NCBI GenBank assembly: GCA_963777775.1
Contig: CAVZRL010000005.1
Coordinates: 1 to 64,000, forward strand
Direction: 5' to 3'
Length of the DNA: 64,000 nucleotides
Source: WHSW01 sp963777775
GTDB taxonomy: Bacteria; Actinomycetota; Thermoleophilia; Solirubrobacterales; 70-9
The position numbers and the translations under genes were made by a program. Under the pieces are notes generated by a model, which did no database searches, was not told the origin of the DNA, and saw only the letters and a list, made by a program, of their open reading frames with translations. Positions 57,401-64,000 of the stretch are shown piece by piece. The stretch's first letter is position 1. Every line of letters starts with the position of its first letter.

Positions 57401-57898
57401 TCAGTTGCTCGCTCGGTGCGGCCCAACCTCGAGGTGCTCTCCGGCATCCCATTGCCGGCGCACCTGATCGGACGTGTAGCAGACCTCGACGCGGAAGCCG
57501 TCGGGGTCGAAGACGAAGAAGGCGTAATAGCCCGGTAGATCGGGCTCCTCTTCGGGTGGGCAGTGGATGCGGGCATCCATGCCCAGGCAGCGCTGGTAGG
57601 CGCCGTCGACCTCCTCGATGCTCTCGACCGTGAAGGCCAGGTGCTCGATGCCGACGCCGTAGTAATCGTGGCGGCCACCGTCCGCTTTCCGGAGGCCTAA
57701 TCGTGTCTCGGGCACGGCACCTGGGACGGACTTCTGACCGAAGCCGAGGTAGGCGACCTCCTCGGTTTCCCGGTAGGTCTGAAAGCGGGCCTCGACATCG
57801 AGGCCGAGCGGGCCCAGCATCCCGAGGTAGAAGGCGAGGGAGCGTTCGACATCGCTGACCGCGAGATCGATGTGGTCGACTCCTCGTAGGGACATCAT
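57401..57898 (-). CDS. VOC-superfamily (glyoxalase/dioxygenase-like) protein
   Basis: The 165-residue protein has two beta-alpha-beta-beta-beta units. It starts LRGVDHIDLAVSDVERSLAF, where the His is the usual first metal ligand, and continues with GVGIEHLAFTVESIEEVDGA and GYYAFFVFDPDGFRVEVCYT, which carry the further His and Glu ligands. Members include glyoxalase I, epimerases and extradiol dioxygenases; nothing pins down the substrate. A good ribosome site (aggaggaatg) precedes the start. The 3' end is convergent with the Cys-rich gene. Confidence 0.8.
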   Translation of the reverse strand: MMSLRGVDHIDLAVSDVERSLAFYLGMLGPLGLDVEARFQTYRETEEVAYLGFGQKSVPGAVPETRLGLRKADGGRHDYYGVGIEHLAFTVESIEEVDGAYQRCLGMDARIHCPPEEEPDLPGYYAFFVFDPDGFRVEVCYTSDQVRRQWDAGEHLEVGPHRASN

Positions 57899-58083
57899 TC
57901 CTCCTCCGCTTCCGCTTCGCGCCCAACCTAACAGCGATCCGCCCGGCGGCGATCGGACTTTTCGCCCGACGCCGCGATTCGATCTCGCTCCGTAGGCACC
58001 ACGGGGTCGAACCAGCGGCTATCACCGATGAATTTTCGCGTTGCGGTGCGATGGTCGGCGAACCTGAACAAGGAGGCCGAGCC

Positions 58084-59124
58084 GTGAAACGCGTGGTCGT
58101 TGGTCACTATGGCGGGCCCGAGGTCTTGAAGTTGGTGGACGAGGATGCTCCCCGACCAGGCCGGGGCGAGGTGCGCGTCAGGGTTCTGGCGGCGGGGGTG
58201 TCGTTCACCGACGCGCAGATCCGCGCCGGCACGTACATAGGCGGCCCGAAGCCGCCGTTCACGCCCGGCTACGAGCTGGTCGGGATCGTCGAGGAGCTCG
58301 GCCCTGGCTGCGAGAGGCTACGCGAGGGGGATCGGGTAGGCGCGCTGATGGTCTGGGGCGCGGACGCCGAGCGGGTCTGCGTACGGGAGACGTACGCGGT
58401 TCCGGTGCCCGAGGACTTCGACCCGGCGGAGGTAGTGAGCCTCATCTTCCCGTACATGACCGCCTACCAGATGCTCCACCGCACAGCGAGGGTGCACTCC
58501 GGCGAGGCGGTGCTGGTGCACGGCGCGGCTGGAAGGGTCGGCACGGCGGCGCTCGAGCTGGGAGCGGTGGCGGGATTGCGCCTGATCGGGACCTGTTCGG
58601 CCGACGACATGGCTGCAGTCGAACAGCTCGGCGCGGTGGCGATCGATTACCGCAATCAGGACTTCCTGGCTCGGGTCCGCGAGCTGACTGAAGACGAAGG
58701 TGTGGACGTTGTACTCGACGGGATCGGCGGCAAGGTGGCGCTGCGCTCCTTCCGCGCGTTGCGAAAGGGCGATCAGATCACGGGCGATCCGGGTGGGCGG
58801 CTGGTGACGATGGGCGCCTACAACACGATGGTGCAGGGCCGCAAGAGCCTGCGTGGGTGGTTCGAGTGGTGGCCGGCGATGGCGATCACCTGGCTCTGGG
58901 GCACGCTCTCGTCCCGCCGGGGGGTTTCGGGCTACCGAGTCCAGATCCTGCGCATCCCCCACCAGGACTGGTTCGCCGAGGACTTCGAGGCGCTGCTCGA
59001 ACTGCTTCGTGAGGACAAGATCCACCCGGTCGTGGCCGAGCGCCTGCCCTTATCCGAGGCGCGTCGCGCCCACGAGATGCTTGAGGGCACGGCGGCCAAG
59101 GGCAAGCTCGTGCTCGTGCCATAA
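58084..59124 (+). CDS. Quinone-oxidoreductase-type medium-chain dehydrogenase
   Basis: The GTG at 58084 follows AGGAGG at 58071 with ideal spacing; an upstream ATG at 58051 is less likely. The protein starts VKRVVVGHYGGPEVLKLVDE and has RVLAAGVSFTDAQIRAGTYI, PFTPGYELVGIVEELGPG and a Rossmann domain EAVLVHGAAGRVGTAALELG. It lacks the zinc-binding Cys/His set of alcohol dehydrogenases, as expected for quinone oxidoreductase or zeta-crystallin types that reduce quinones or enones with NADPH. About 346 residues with an inserted segment (GRKSLRGWFEWWPAMAITWL) that looks membrane-associated, as in VAT-1-like relatives. Monocistronic. Confidence 0.85.
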   Translation: MKRVVVGHYGGPEVLKLVDEDAPRPGRGEVRVRVLAAGVSFTDAQIRAGTYIGGPKPPFTPGYELVGIVEELGPGCERLREGDRVGALMVWGADAERVCVRETYAVPVPEDFDPAEVVSLIFPYMTAYQMLHRTARVHSGEAVLVHGAAGRVGTAALELGAVAGLRLIGTCSADDMAAVEQLGAVAIDYRNQDFLARVRELTEDEGVDVVLDGIGGKVALRSFRALRKGDQITGDPGGRLVTMGAYNTMVQGRKSLRGWFEWWPAMAITWLWGTLSSRRGVSGYRVQILRIPHQDWFAEDFEALLELLREDKIHPVVAERLPLSEARRAHEMLEGTAAKGKLVLVP

Positions 59125-59293
59125 GGCGACAGGGGACGCTTGGTGATGACACTCCAGCTCGATGCTGATCGGGAACGCCAAGTCGCATCCGAAGCGCGAC
59201 GGCAACTTTCACGACCCGCCCTGACCCGTAGGTAGACTCGACCGCGGGGCCCCGATAGGTTCGCTCGTAGCCAAAGCGATCGAGGAGGTAGCG

Positions 59294-60184
59294 ATGCTTG
59301 GCAAACGCGCACGGATCGGCCTGCTGGTGGCAACCGTGACGCCGGCGCTTGTGCTCCCTGCCTCGGCGTCCGGCGCGGTCACGATCGGAGAGACGGACAG
59401 CGGCGCCACGCTGTCTTGTCCGCCCGATTTCAACCGGGTGCAGGATTCGACCGCCCCCACAAGCCCGTCCTACGCGGTCCCGGCAGGTGGCGGAGTGATC
59501 ACCTCGTGGAGCCATGACGCCGCCGCCGGCCTGGCTAGCGAGATGCGCTTGAAGGTCTTCAGAAAGACGGGCGCCAGTGCCTACCTGACCGTTGGCCACA
59601 GCCTGGTTGAACCGCTCACGAGCCCTGGGCTGAAGACCTTCGAGACGCAGATCAGCGTCCAGGCGGGCGACCGTCTGGGCATCCGCACGGGTGACAACTT
59701 GACCGGCTGCCTCCATGCGGGCATCTCGGGCGACCAGGTGAGGGTCAGCGCGACCGTAGACGCGGACCCGGAACCCGGAGTCACGGCGCTGTTTGACCCC
59801 CTCCCTGTTACGGAGTCCAGGCTCAACGTCTCCGCCACGGTCGAGCCCGATTGCGACCACGACGGCCTGGGTGACGAGACTCAGGACCCATTGATAACCG
59901 AGAGTTGTCCGCCGCCCGCGGACACGGACCCGCCCGAGACCGAGATCACCAAGCGTGCTCCGAACAAGCTCGACAAATCCAAGGTCAAGTTCAGGTTCAC
60001 CGCCGACGAGCCGGGCTCGACCTTCGAGTGCAAGATCGACAAGAAGCCCTACAGGCCCTGCACCTCGCCGCGCAAGGTCAAGCGGCTCGACGAGGGCAAG
60101 CACAGGTTCAAGGTGATCGCCACCGACGCCGCGGGAAACTCCGACCCGACGGCGGCAAAGGACAAGTTCAAGGTCGTGGACTGA
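59294..60184 (+). CDS. Secreted protein with calcium-loop and C-terminal FEC domain
   Basis: A signal peptide (RARIGLLVATVTPALVLPAS) precedes a ~150-residue beta-rich domain (AVPAGGGVITSWSHDAAAG, FETQISVQAGDRLGIRTGDN). A thrombospondin-type-3-like calcium loop (DCDHDGLGDETQDP) then leads into the FEC domain: DPPETEITKRAPNKLD, GSTFECKIDKKPYRPCTSP and KHRFKVIATDAAGNSDPTAA. The frame is intact; a good ribosome site (cgaggaggtagcg) precedes the ATG. The same plan recurs at 62147. Both are followed 30-32 bases downstream by an MSQENVE gene. Function unknown; likely a surface or matrix protein. Confidence 0.7.
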   Translation: MLGKRARIGLLVATVTPALVLPASASGAVTIGETDSGATLSCPPDFNRVQDSTAPTSPSYAVPAGGGVITSWSHDAAAGLASEMRLKVFRKTGASAYLTVGHSLVEPLTSPGLKTFETQISVQAGDRLGIRTGDNLTGCLHAGISGDQVRVSATVDADPEPGVTALFDPLPVTESRLNVSATVEPDCDHDGLGDETQDPLITESCPPPADTDPPETEITKRAPNKLDKSKVKFRFTADEPGSTFECKIDKKPYRPCTSPRKVKRLDEGKHRFKVIATDAAGNSDPTAAKDKFKVVD

Positions 60185-60216
60185 GGAGGGGCCGCTCGCG
60201 CGATACTGCGCGGGCG

Positions 60217-60624
60217 ATGTCGCAGGAGAACGTGGATGCTGTGCGCCGATCGTTCGAGATGTGGCGGAGCGGCGACTGGGACGGCTGGCTCGAGACAGTC
60301 GACCCCGACATCGGCTGGGACATCTCCACGCATCCCCTCCCCGATGTTCCAAACCATGGTCGGGGCCGCGGTGCGTTGGTGACGGACATGCTCGCCACGT
60401 ACACAAGCGGGTGGAACGACTACTCGGTGGAGGTGAAGGAGCTCGTCGACGCGGGCGACCATGTCGTCGCCGTGCTGCACGAGACGGCCACGATGCGCGA
60501 GACCGGTGTGGCTCTCGATCGCGACCTCGTGCAGCTCTGGACGGTGCGCGAGGGGCGAGGGACCTTCTTGAGAGTCTTTCGGACGAAGGCCGAAGCCCTC
60601 AAAGCCGCCGGGCTTCAGGAGTAG
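60217..60624 (+). CDS. NTF2/SnoaL-like protein (MSQENVE family), member 1
   Basis: The 135-residue protein starts MSQENVDAVRRSFEMWRSGD and ends FRTKAEALKAAGLQE. Between them is an alpha+beta cone fold of the SnoaL/NTF2 type: WDGWLETVDPDIGWDISTHP (first helix-strand) and YSVEVKELVDAGDHVVAVLH. Members bind or isomerise small hydrophobic molecules, but active-site residues differ among paralogues. It is separated from the next paralogue by three bases (TAG GCG ATG). Its start and end at DNA level are shared with the other members, while the middle is not. Confidence 0.75.
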   Translation: MSQENVDAVRRSFEMWRSGDWDGWLETVDPDIGWDISTHPLPDVPNHGRGRGALVTDMLATYTSGWNDYSVEVKELVDAGDHVVAVLHETATMRETGVALDRDLVQLWTVREGRGTFLRVFRTKAEALKAAGLQE

Positions 60625-60649
60625 GCGATGTCGCAGGAGAACGTGGAGG
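60592..60649 (+). repeat. MSQENVE cassette boundary repeat (also 60997, 63440-63497, 63845-63905)
   Basis: The last ~30 bases of one member and the first ~22 of the next form a near-identical boundary: gccgggctgtcggagtag, a GCG spacer and atgtcgcaggagaacgt. Copies span 60592-60649 (diverged at its 5' part) and 63440-63497. End-only copies lie at 60997-61029 and 63845-63877, and start-only copies at 60217 and 63080. The central parts of the genes do not share this similarity. Confidence 0.8.
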
Positions 60650-61029
60650 TCGTGCGTGGTGCTTTCGCATCGATGACTATCCCCGGAGACCCTGAAGCGA
60701 TGGTTGCCGCCAGCGATCCGAGTTTCGAGATGAACCTCGTCGGGGTCGGCGGAGAACCTGTCCACTACGAGGGAGCCAGAGGCATCCGTGAGTGGTTCCG
60801 CGACGTGGCCGAGAGTTGGGAATCCTTTCGATTTGAAGCCACAGACGTTCGCGATCTGGGCGACCGCGTTCTCGTCCTCGGTGATGTGAGCGGTTGCGGT
60901 CGTGCTAGCGGGGTCGAGGTCGATGACCAATGGGCTTGGATCGTCGAGATGAGAGGCGGCAGGGCTACCAGCGTGCGCGGGTTCCTGGACCAACGAGAGG
61001 CGCTCGAAGCCGCCGGGCTGTCGGAGTAG
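60628..61029 (+). CDS. NTF2/SnoaL-like protein (MSQENVE family), member 2
   Basis: The 133-residue protein starts MSQENVEVVRGAFASMTIPG and ends DQREALEAAGLSE. The core contains HYEGARGIREWFRDVAESWE, FRFEATDVRDLGDRVLVLGD and VDDQWAWIVEMRGGRATSVR, the SnoaL-like plan of two helices on a curved sheet. It directly follows member 1 and would be cotranscribed with it. Substrate unknown; the middle differs strongly from member 1. Confidence 0.75.
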   Translation: MSQENVEVVRGAFASMTIPGDPEAMVAASDPSFEMNLVGVGGEPVHYEGARGIREWFRDVAESWESFRFEATDVRDLGDRVLVLGDVSGCGRASGVEVDDQWAWIVEMRGGRATSVRGFLDQREALEAAGLSE

Positions 61030-61073
61030 GCCAGGCATCGGCAGTCGGCGCCCCGCGTCCTAGAATCGGCCCG

Positions 61074-61571
61074 ATGTTCGGGGGGAGGAAGAAGCGGGTA
61101 GAGAAGCTGAGCGCCGGGGCGAATGCGAACCTCGAGGAGGGCGAGTCGATTCGCGAGCTCGTCCAGACTCAGACCGGGCAGTCCGCGGCTGCGAATGCCA
61201 GCGCGGTCGGCACCTCCGGGTTGATGAGCTCGGAGCTCGGGATCTTCTACCGCTCGGAGGTGAGCGCGGGGCCGCATGTCCTCGTCGCCACCGACCACAA
61301 CCTGTACGCGATGAAGCTGTCAGGGGCCCGCCTGCTCGACGTCGGGGACGTGGTCCTGAAGGCCCCTCTCGACAAGGCCGACCTCTACCAAGGAGAGCAG
61401 GCGCTGACCTTCGGCGGCATCAAGTTCCACGTCATGTGGCTGTTCGGCGAGCACGCCGACCGCCTTTACGACTATGTCAAGCAGTCGGGCGGCGCGACCG
61501 AATCAAAGCCCGCGCCCGCGGATCCCGCGGGCAGCAGGCGCGAGCAGCGGATCCGAGACGCGCTCGACTGA
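61074..61571 (+). CDS. Hypothetical PH-domain-like protein
   Basis: The 165-residue protein starts MFGGRKKRVEKLSAGANANL. The middle (LGIFYRSEVSAGPHVLVATD, HNLYAMKLSGARLLDVGDVV, LTFGGIKFHVMWLFGEHADR) alternates strands in a way that recalls small beta-barrel or PH-like domains found in bacterial proteins beginning with a basic helix; the end is a short charged tail. I do not recognise a named family. It lies 44 bases after the MSQENVE pair, on the same strand. Confidence 0.5.
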   Translation: MFGGRKKRVEKLSAGANANLEEGESIRELVQTQTGQSAAANASAVGTSGLMSSELGIFYRSEVSAGPHVLVATDHNLYAMKLSGARLLDVGDVVLKAPLDKADLYQGEQALTFGGIKFHVMWLFGEHADRLYDYVKQSGGATESKPAPADPAGSRREQRIRDALD

Positions 61572-61666
61572 TCGCGACTCTCCGCCAAGGCTGGCGCGTA
61601 GTCAAGAGGCCGGGTAGCGAGGGTTCGAGAGAGAATGGGCGACCACGTCCAACCGGAGGAGGAAAA

Positions 61667-62005
61667 ATGGCCGTCGTAGCTTTCGCACTTCCGATCGCTC
61701 CCGGCAAGGAGGAGATGGACCGGGACGCATTCGAGGAGATGAAGAGCTCACGTCGCGACGAGTACGAGGAAGCTCGCCGAGCCGCGGGGATCAAGCGGGA
61801 AGCGGTTTGGCACCAGGAAACGCCGCAGGGAACGCTCGCGGTCGTGTACTTGGAGGCCGATGACGTTGGAGCGGCGATGCAGGCGATCGGCACCTCCGAA
61901 GCGCCATTCGATCGCTGGTTTCGCGACACGATGGAGCAGGTGCACGGCATCGATCTCGCTGAGCCCGCCCCTCCGCCCCAGCTGATCATGGACGCCAGTT
62001 TCTAG
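61667..62005 (+). CDS. Small soluble protein, DUF6176-like
   Basis: The start follows a very strong ribosome site (cggaggaggaaaaatgg). The 112 residues read AVVAFALPIAPGKEEMDRDA, RDEYEEARRAAGIKREAVWH, GTLAVVYLEADDVGAAMQAI and SEAPFDRWFRDTMEQVHGID. This resembles a dimeric alpha/beta-barrel (ferredoxin-like) fold; the VWHQETPQG-LAVVYLEADD core matches small actinobacterial proteins that I remember as DUF6176, an assignment from memory. Function unknown. Confidence 0.55.
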   Translation: MAVVAFALPIAPGKEEMDRDAFEEMKSSRRDEYEEARRAAGIKREAVWHQETPQGTLAVVYLEADDVGAAMQAIGTSEAPFDRWFRDTMEQVHGIDLAEPAPPPQLIMDASF

Positions 62006-62013
62006 CCGCAAGA

Positions 62014-62033
62014 AACCCGCCTCCTAGAGCGGG
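62014..62033 (+). terminator. Weak hairpin after the DUF6176-like gene
   Basis: The arms cccgc (62015-62019) and gcggg (62028-62032) form a five-bp stem with an eight-base loop ten bases after the stop codon. There is no U-run on the plus strand; the minus strand has tttctt after it. It may terminate transcription weakly. Confidence 0.35.
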
Positions 62034-62146
62034 CTTCGAGGTGACCTCCGCCCACACCGCTCGTCCTCGCGCCGCGCCGCCATTTGACCCACAAACCCAG
62101 GCCGGGATAGGCTCCCCCCTTGGACCGCAACCAGGGAGGGGAACTG

Positions 62147-63049
62147 ATGCCGAATCTGCGCCGCGTGAGGCCTGCTTTGTGGATCGCCGCCGCGCTTTGT
62201 GTCGCGCTTCCGGCCCCGGCGTCGGCGGAGGTGACGATAGGCAGCAACCTCAACGGTGTGGCGGCCGGAGCGACCGCTTGTGGCTCGGGATGCACGTTCG
62301 CTCATGGTGCCCTGCCCCCGGCCAGCACCGCCTCGGGCGGTCTGTTGGCGCCAAGCGACGGGGTCGTGGTCCTGTGGCGGATCAAGGTCGGAGCCAGCGC
62401 CTCGCCAGTCGCGCTCCGGATCACCCGGCCGGGCAACTCCAACACCCGCATCGGGGCCGGCACTGGGCCCATCGTGACTCCCGACACGAACGCCATCTCG
62501 CCCTTCGCAGTGCGGGTTCCGATCCAGGCCGGTGACGCCATCGGCATCGACTGCTGCATAGGTGGCTCTCTCGCTGCGTTCGCCGCGAACGCAGGCGCGA
62601 ATACTCGCGACTTCGGAGCGTCGGGACCGCTTCCAGACGGGGGCGTTTTGAGCGGAAGTGCCTCCAGAGACAACACCGAGCTGCTGATCAACGCCGACAT
62701 CGAGCCCGACGCCGACAGCGACGGCTACGGTGACGAGACCCAGGACGGATGCCCGACCCGTCCCGGTGACGGCTTTTGCCCCGACACCGACCCGCCCCAG
62801 ACCACGATCACCAGGGGCGCGCCGAACAAGCTTGACGCGCACAAGGTCAAGTTCGAGTTCAAGTCCTCGGAGGAGCGCGAAGCGACCTTCGAGTGCAAGC
62901 TCGAGAAGAAGCCATTCAAGCCATGCTCCTCGCCCAAGAAGGTCAAGCACCTCGACAAGGGCAAGCACAGGTTCAAGGTCCGCGCGATCGACGCGGAGGG
63001 CAACGTCGATCCCTCGCCGGCCAAGGACAAGTTCAAGGTCGTGGACTGA
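62147..63049 (+). CDS. Secreted protein with calcium-loop and C-terminal FEC domain (paralogue of 59294)
   Basis: A signal peptide (ALWIAAALCVALPAPASAEV) follows the ATG at 62147, which has a GGGAGGGG ribosome site. The beta-rich domain (SDGVVVLWRIKVGASASPVA, VRVPIQAGDAIGIDCCIGGS) leads to a calcium loop (DADSDGYGDETQDGCP) and the FEC domain: DPPQTTITRGAPNKLDAHKV, EATFECKLEKKPFKPCSSP and RFKVRAIDAEGNVDPSPA. The ending KDKFKVVD is identical to that of the protein at 59294, and so is much of the DNA around the stop. N-terminal halves are more divergent. Function unknown. Confidence 0.7.
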   Translation: MPNLRRVRPALWIAAALCVALPAPASAEVTIGSNLNGVAAGATACGSGCTFAHGALPPASTASGGLLAPSDGVVVLWRIKVGASASPVALRITRPGNSNTRIGAGTGPIVTPDTNAISPFAVRVPIQAGDAIGIDCCIGGSLAAFAANAGANTRDFGASGPLPDGGVLSGSASRDNTELLINADIEPDADSDGYGDETQDGCPTRPGDGFCPDTDPPQTTITRGAPNKLDAHKVKFEFKSSEEREATFECKLEKKPFKPCSSPKKVKHLDKGKHRFKVRAIDAEGNVDPSPAKDKFKVVD

Positions 63050-63079
63050 GGACGGTCGCCGCGCGATACTGCGCAGGCG

Positions 63080-63472
63080 ATGTCGCAGGAGAACGTCGAG
63101 GTCGTGCGCCGGGTCTACAAGCTCGCTGAGGCCCGAGGAGTCGAGGGACTCTTGGAGCTCGCCACCGATGACATCGTCTGGATCAGCGACCCGCGCTTTC
63201 CCGGCGGGGGAAGGCACAACGGCAAGGAGAACGTTCGCCGCTGGTTGACAGAGCTCTGGATCTACGACGAGGTCTCGATCGACGTCGAGGAGATCATTGA
63301 CCTCGACGACCGGGCACTGGGCATTACCCAATGCCGCGGTGCCCCCGCGGATGCCCCTCCGGTGGATTGGACGTGGTGCCATCTCGTCGCGTTCAGAGAT
63401 GGACTGATCAGTCAGGCGCAAAGCTTTCTTGATCGAGCGGAAGCCCTCGAAGCCGCCGGGCTGTCGGAGTAG
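63080..63472 (+). CDS. NTF2/SnoaL-like protein (MSQENVE family), member 3
   Basis: The 130-residue protein begins MSQENVEVVRRVYKLAEARG and ends DRAEALEAAGLSE. The core has GLLELATDDIVWISDPRFPG, NGKENVRRWLTELWIYDEVS and VDWTWCHLVAFRDGLISQAQ, again the SnoaL-like fold. It starts 30 bases after the FEC-domain gene, with the same linker text (cgcgatactgcgc) that precedes member 1, so the pair FEC-MSQENVE has been duplicated as a unit. Confidence 0.75.
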   Translation: MSQENVEVVRRVYKLAEARGVEGLLELATDDIVWISDPRFPGGGRHNGKENVRRWLTELWIYDEVSIDVEEIIDLDDRALGITQCRGAPADAPPVDWTWCHLVAFRDGLISQAQSFLDRAEALEAAGLSE

Positions 63473-63475
63473 GCG

Positions 63476-63877
63476 ATGTCGCAGGAGAACGTGGAGATCG
63501 TGCGCCAATGTTTGGAGGCCTACGCAAACGGCGAGATTGAGGACATGCTCGCGTATGTCGATCCGGAGGGCGAGCTTCACTCCGCGATCATCGGCGGCGC
63601 CGAGGCCAAGGTGTTTCGAGGGCACGACGGATTTCGCAGGTGGCTTGCCGAAACAAGGGAGAGCTTCGATGAACTCAGTACCGAGTTGACGGAGTACCGC
63701 GACCTGGGTGATCGAATCGTCGCATTCGGCCACATTCATGCCCGTGGCCGCGGGAGCGGGCTGGAGATCGACTCCCCCACGGGTTGGGTATTCACGGTGC
63801 GACGCGGCAAGGTAGTGAGGGCTGAAGGGTTTCTGAGTCGGTCCGAGACCCTCGAAGCCGCCGGGCTGTCGGAGTAG
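63476..63877 (+). CDS. NTF2/SnoaL-like protein (MSQENVE family), member 4
   Basis: The 133-residue protein begins MSQENVEIVRQCLEAYANGE and ends SRSETLEAAGLSE. Core elements are IEDMLAYVDPEGELHSAIIG, FRGHDGFRRWLAETRESFDE, LTEYRDLGDRIVAFGHIHAR and DSPTGWVFTVRRGKVVRAEG. It follows member 3 by the same three-base spacer (TAG GCG ATG) that separates members 1 and 2. The central part is distinct from its neighbours. Confidence 0.75.
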   Translation: MSQENVEIVRQCLEAYANGEIEDMLAYVDPEGELHSAIIGGAEAKVFRGHDGFRRWLAETRESFDELSTELTEYRDLGDRIVAFGHIHARGRGSGLEIDSPTGWVFTVRRGKVVRAEGFLSRSETLEAAGLSE

Positions 63878-63883
63878 CTCACG

Positions 63884-64000
63884 ATGTCGCAGGAGAACGT
63901 CGAGCGCTACCGCCAGGGCGTCGATGCCTTCAACCGACGCGATCGGGACGCGTTCCTGGCACTCGCCGACCCCGCAGTGGTCGGGGTTTCCCGCGTTCTC
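63884..64000 (+). CDS. NTF2/SnoaL-like protein (MSQENVE family), member 5, cut by window end
   Basis: Only the first 39 codons are present: MSQENVERYRQGVDAFNRRD, then RDAFLALADPAVVGVSRVL. It has the family start, preceded by a six-base spacer after the stop of member 4. The array therefore continues beyond the window. Confidence 0.7.
   Translation, partial: MSQENVERYRQGVDAFNRRDRDAFLALADPAVVGVSRVL

Noticed and set aside
58005..58030. A tRNA T-arm-like text (gggtcgaacc)
   Set aside because: No matching acceptor, D or anticodon arms could be drawn around it.
60217..60235. Internal AGGAG plus GTG at codon 6 of MSQENVE genes as an alternative start
   Set aside because: The AGGAG is too close to the GTG, and members 3 and 5 have GTC at that codon, so it cannot be a shared start.
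60217..64000. CRISPR-like or other short regularly spaced repeats in the cassette array
   Set aside because: The repeated pieces are coding starts and ends about 400 bases apart, not short repeats with unique spacers.

Overview
The window is a metagenome-style, high-GC bacterial scaffold that is probably a mosaic. From about 5.96 kb to the end, the gene content and order point to a high-GC actinobacterium, most likely Thermoleophilia/Solirubrobacterales. Supporting signs are the pdxST-yebC-ruvCAB-secDF-rel block, a DUF4235 protein, an actinobacterial CysO-like protein, many secreted proteins sharing one C-terminal 'FEC' domain, and an array of NTF2/SnoaL-like proteins beginning MSQENVE. The taxonomic name is an inference from gene families, not a search result. 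The first ~5.95 kb look foreign: the RpoD-like sigma factor is not of actinobacterial type, nearly every gene is frame-broken, there is a 51-base G run at 4051-4101, an AT-rich stretch at 2112-2329, and a histidine kinase that loses its N-terminus exactly where the actinobacterial part starts.

Layout. 1-5.95 kb: GAF protein, DinB-like protein, uridine kinase, RpoD-like sigma factor and a hybrid histidine kinase. 5.96-24.1 kb: an exopolysaccharide/cell-surface glycan locus with a flippase, at least five GT4-type glycosyltransferases, two NodB polysaccharide deacetylases, a sulfotransferase, a WecA/TagO-like initiating transferase, two sugar-nucleotide SDR enzymes, a GT39-like membrane protein and two near-identical tandem genes for a secreted TIM-barrel-like protein. 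24.1-26.0 kb: a SAM-I riboswitch with its terminator leading into a threonine-synthase-like gene and a CysO-like sulfur carrier. 26.0-35.8 kb: CorA, a glycosyltransferase, a tightly coupled HIT-manB-MBL-DAGK-HIT operon, two membrane proteins and a GT2. 35.8-53.2 kb (mostly minus strand): rpiR, then pdxS-pdxT-M29 peptidase-yebC-ruvC-ruvA-ruvB, an oppositely oriented REC/thioredoxin-reductase-like fusion gene, then zinc-ribbon/PAS-secDF-small membrane protein, recJ and rel. This is the classic actinobacterial synteny block, with yajC and apt missing from their usual places. 53.3-64 kb: secreted proteins, an esterase, an RsbW-like anti-sigma kinase with a sigma-B-type promoter, a VOC protein, a quinone-type dehydrogenase, and a repeated module of one FEC-domain secreted protein followed by MSQENVE cassettes, which runs off the end.

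The 6-24 kb locus would make, modify (deacetylation, sulfation) and export a surface polysaccharide. manB and the SDR enzymes can supply precursors. The SAM riboswitch ties the thrC/cysO pair to sulfur status. Single-base indels break many otherwise well-conserved genes: dense before 24 kb, about one per gene until 50 kb, none seen after. They are best read as assembly or sequencing errors, so frame-disrupted genes are annotated as one CDS across their full extent. No gene-free stretch exceeds 300 bases; I found no tRNA, rRNA, CRISPR array or transposase.
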